From the NCBI GenBank assembly GCA_018610095.1, contig JAHEOB010000380.1, positions 1 through 6,127 of the forward strand: a stretch of 6,127 bases of DNA, in the 5' to 3' direction. Below the pieces are notes generated by a model that made no database searches, was not told the DNA's origin, and saw only the letters and a program-made list of their open reading frames with translations. The stretch comes from Halothece sp. MAG (lineage in GTDB: Bacteria; Cyanobacteriota; Cyanobacteriia; Cyanobacteriales; Rubidibacteraceae). A program made the translations under genes and the position numbers. This document shows, in pieces, positions 5,953 through 6,127 of this stretch. Each line of letters opens with the position of its first letter. Positions within the stretch are counted from its first letter, which is position 1.

Positions 5953-6127
5953 ATGCTAGCATCAGCGCGATCGCGCATTAGTGACTGGAATCCGCAACTG
6001 GTGCGTGAAGTAAAAGGGCTTTGGAAAGGACGGAATCTTACCATTGCTGTAGGAAGTTCGTTATTGGGTCAACTCATCATTTATCTGGTTTTTCAAGGGG
6101 CAATTCCCTCTGTAAGCCAGTCTAGCA
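5953..6127 (+). CDS. ABC transporter permease, N-terminal part (3' end outside window)
   Basis: Fifty-eight codons are visible and no stop is reached before the window edge. The protein opens with a basic cytoplasmic segment (MLASARSRIS) and then DWNPQLVREVKGLWKGRN (11-28), the hallmark start of large cyanobacterial ABC-2-type permeases as I recall them. The first membrane helix follows at about 29-48 (LTIAVGSSLLGQLIIYLVF), then a presumably extracytoplasmic loop beginning QGAIPSVSQS. It should form the membrane channel of the exporter powered by the ATPase encoded 121 bases upstream. The start is fixed by AAGGAG nine bases before. The gap is long for an operon but both genes share strand and system; the stem-loop in the gap may tune their relative expression. 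Substrate unknown. Confidence 0.85.
   Translation, partial: MLASARSRISDWNPQLVREVKGLWKGRNLTIAVGSSLLGQLIIYLVFQGAIPSVSQSS
5967..5974. repeat. HIP1 octamer GCGATCGC within a 12-base palindrome
   Basis: Exact HIP1 copy extended by GC on both sides (GCGCGATCGCGC, 5965-5976), encoding Ala-Arg-Ser-Arg at residues 5-8 of the permease, in the poorly constrained N-terminal tip. Confidence 0.9.

Noticed and set aside
1..6127. CRISPR arrays, transposases, toxin-antitoxin pairs, phage or defence genes
   Set aside because: None found on either strand; all sizeable frames are explained by housekeeping, envelope or transporter genes.

Overview
The window looks like ordinary chromosomal DNA from a unicellular or halotolerant-type cyanobacterium. 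Three observations support this: four exact copies of the HIP1 palindrome GCGATCGC in 6.1 kb (357, 1664, 5729, 5967); a cyanobacteria-restricted outer-membrane gene of the DUF3769 family; and an ABC permease whose N-terminus (DWNPQL.RE.KG) has a typical cyanobacterial pattern. Base composition is moderately AT-rich throughout and no segment stands out as foreign. The genus is not determinable from the sequence; a Halothece/Dactylococcopsis-like organism is only a guess.

Layout, left to right. (1) Positions 1-482 (+) are the 3' end of a DNA-repair ATPase, SbcC. (2) Converging on it is a four-gene minus-strand series, read from 4816 down to 499: a 666-residue LptD-like DUF3769 protein, an exported DUF2059 protein, Xaa-Pro aminopeptidase PepP, and a 67-residue conserved-looking small protein. 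Gaps are 57, 55 and 99 bases, so the first three could be one transcript; the fourth has a possible promoter of its own. (3) Diverging from the LptD-like gene is a plus-strand ABC exporter pair: an ATP-binding subunit (4884-5831) and, after a 121-base gap with a stem-loop and a strong Shine-Dalgarno, the first 58 codons of its permease, cut by the window end.

The 67-base divergent spacer (4817-4883) is the most structured non-coding stretch. It contains five tandem degenerate heptamers, T(C/T)A(A/G)T(T/G)N, resembling the heptanucleotide repeats scattered through cyanobacterial genomes. Within that array, on the minus strand, lies a near-consensus sigma-70 promoter (TTGACA, 17 bases, GATAAT) that would fire the LptD-like gene.

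Functionally the middle of the window leans to the cell envelope: an outer-membrane barrel presumably for lipopolysaccharide placement, a secreted DUF2059 protein, and an ABC exporter, next to housekeeping peptide turnover (PepP) and DNA end processing (SbcC). No gap exceeds 300 bases. I saw no tRNA, rRNA, CRISPR array, insertion sequence or phage gene, and no convincing evidence of an undescribed multi-gene system.
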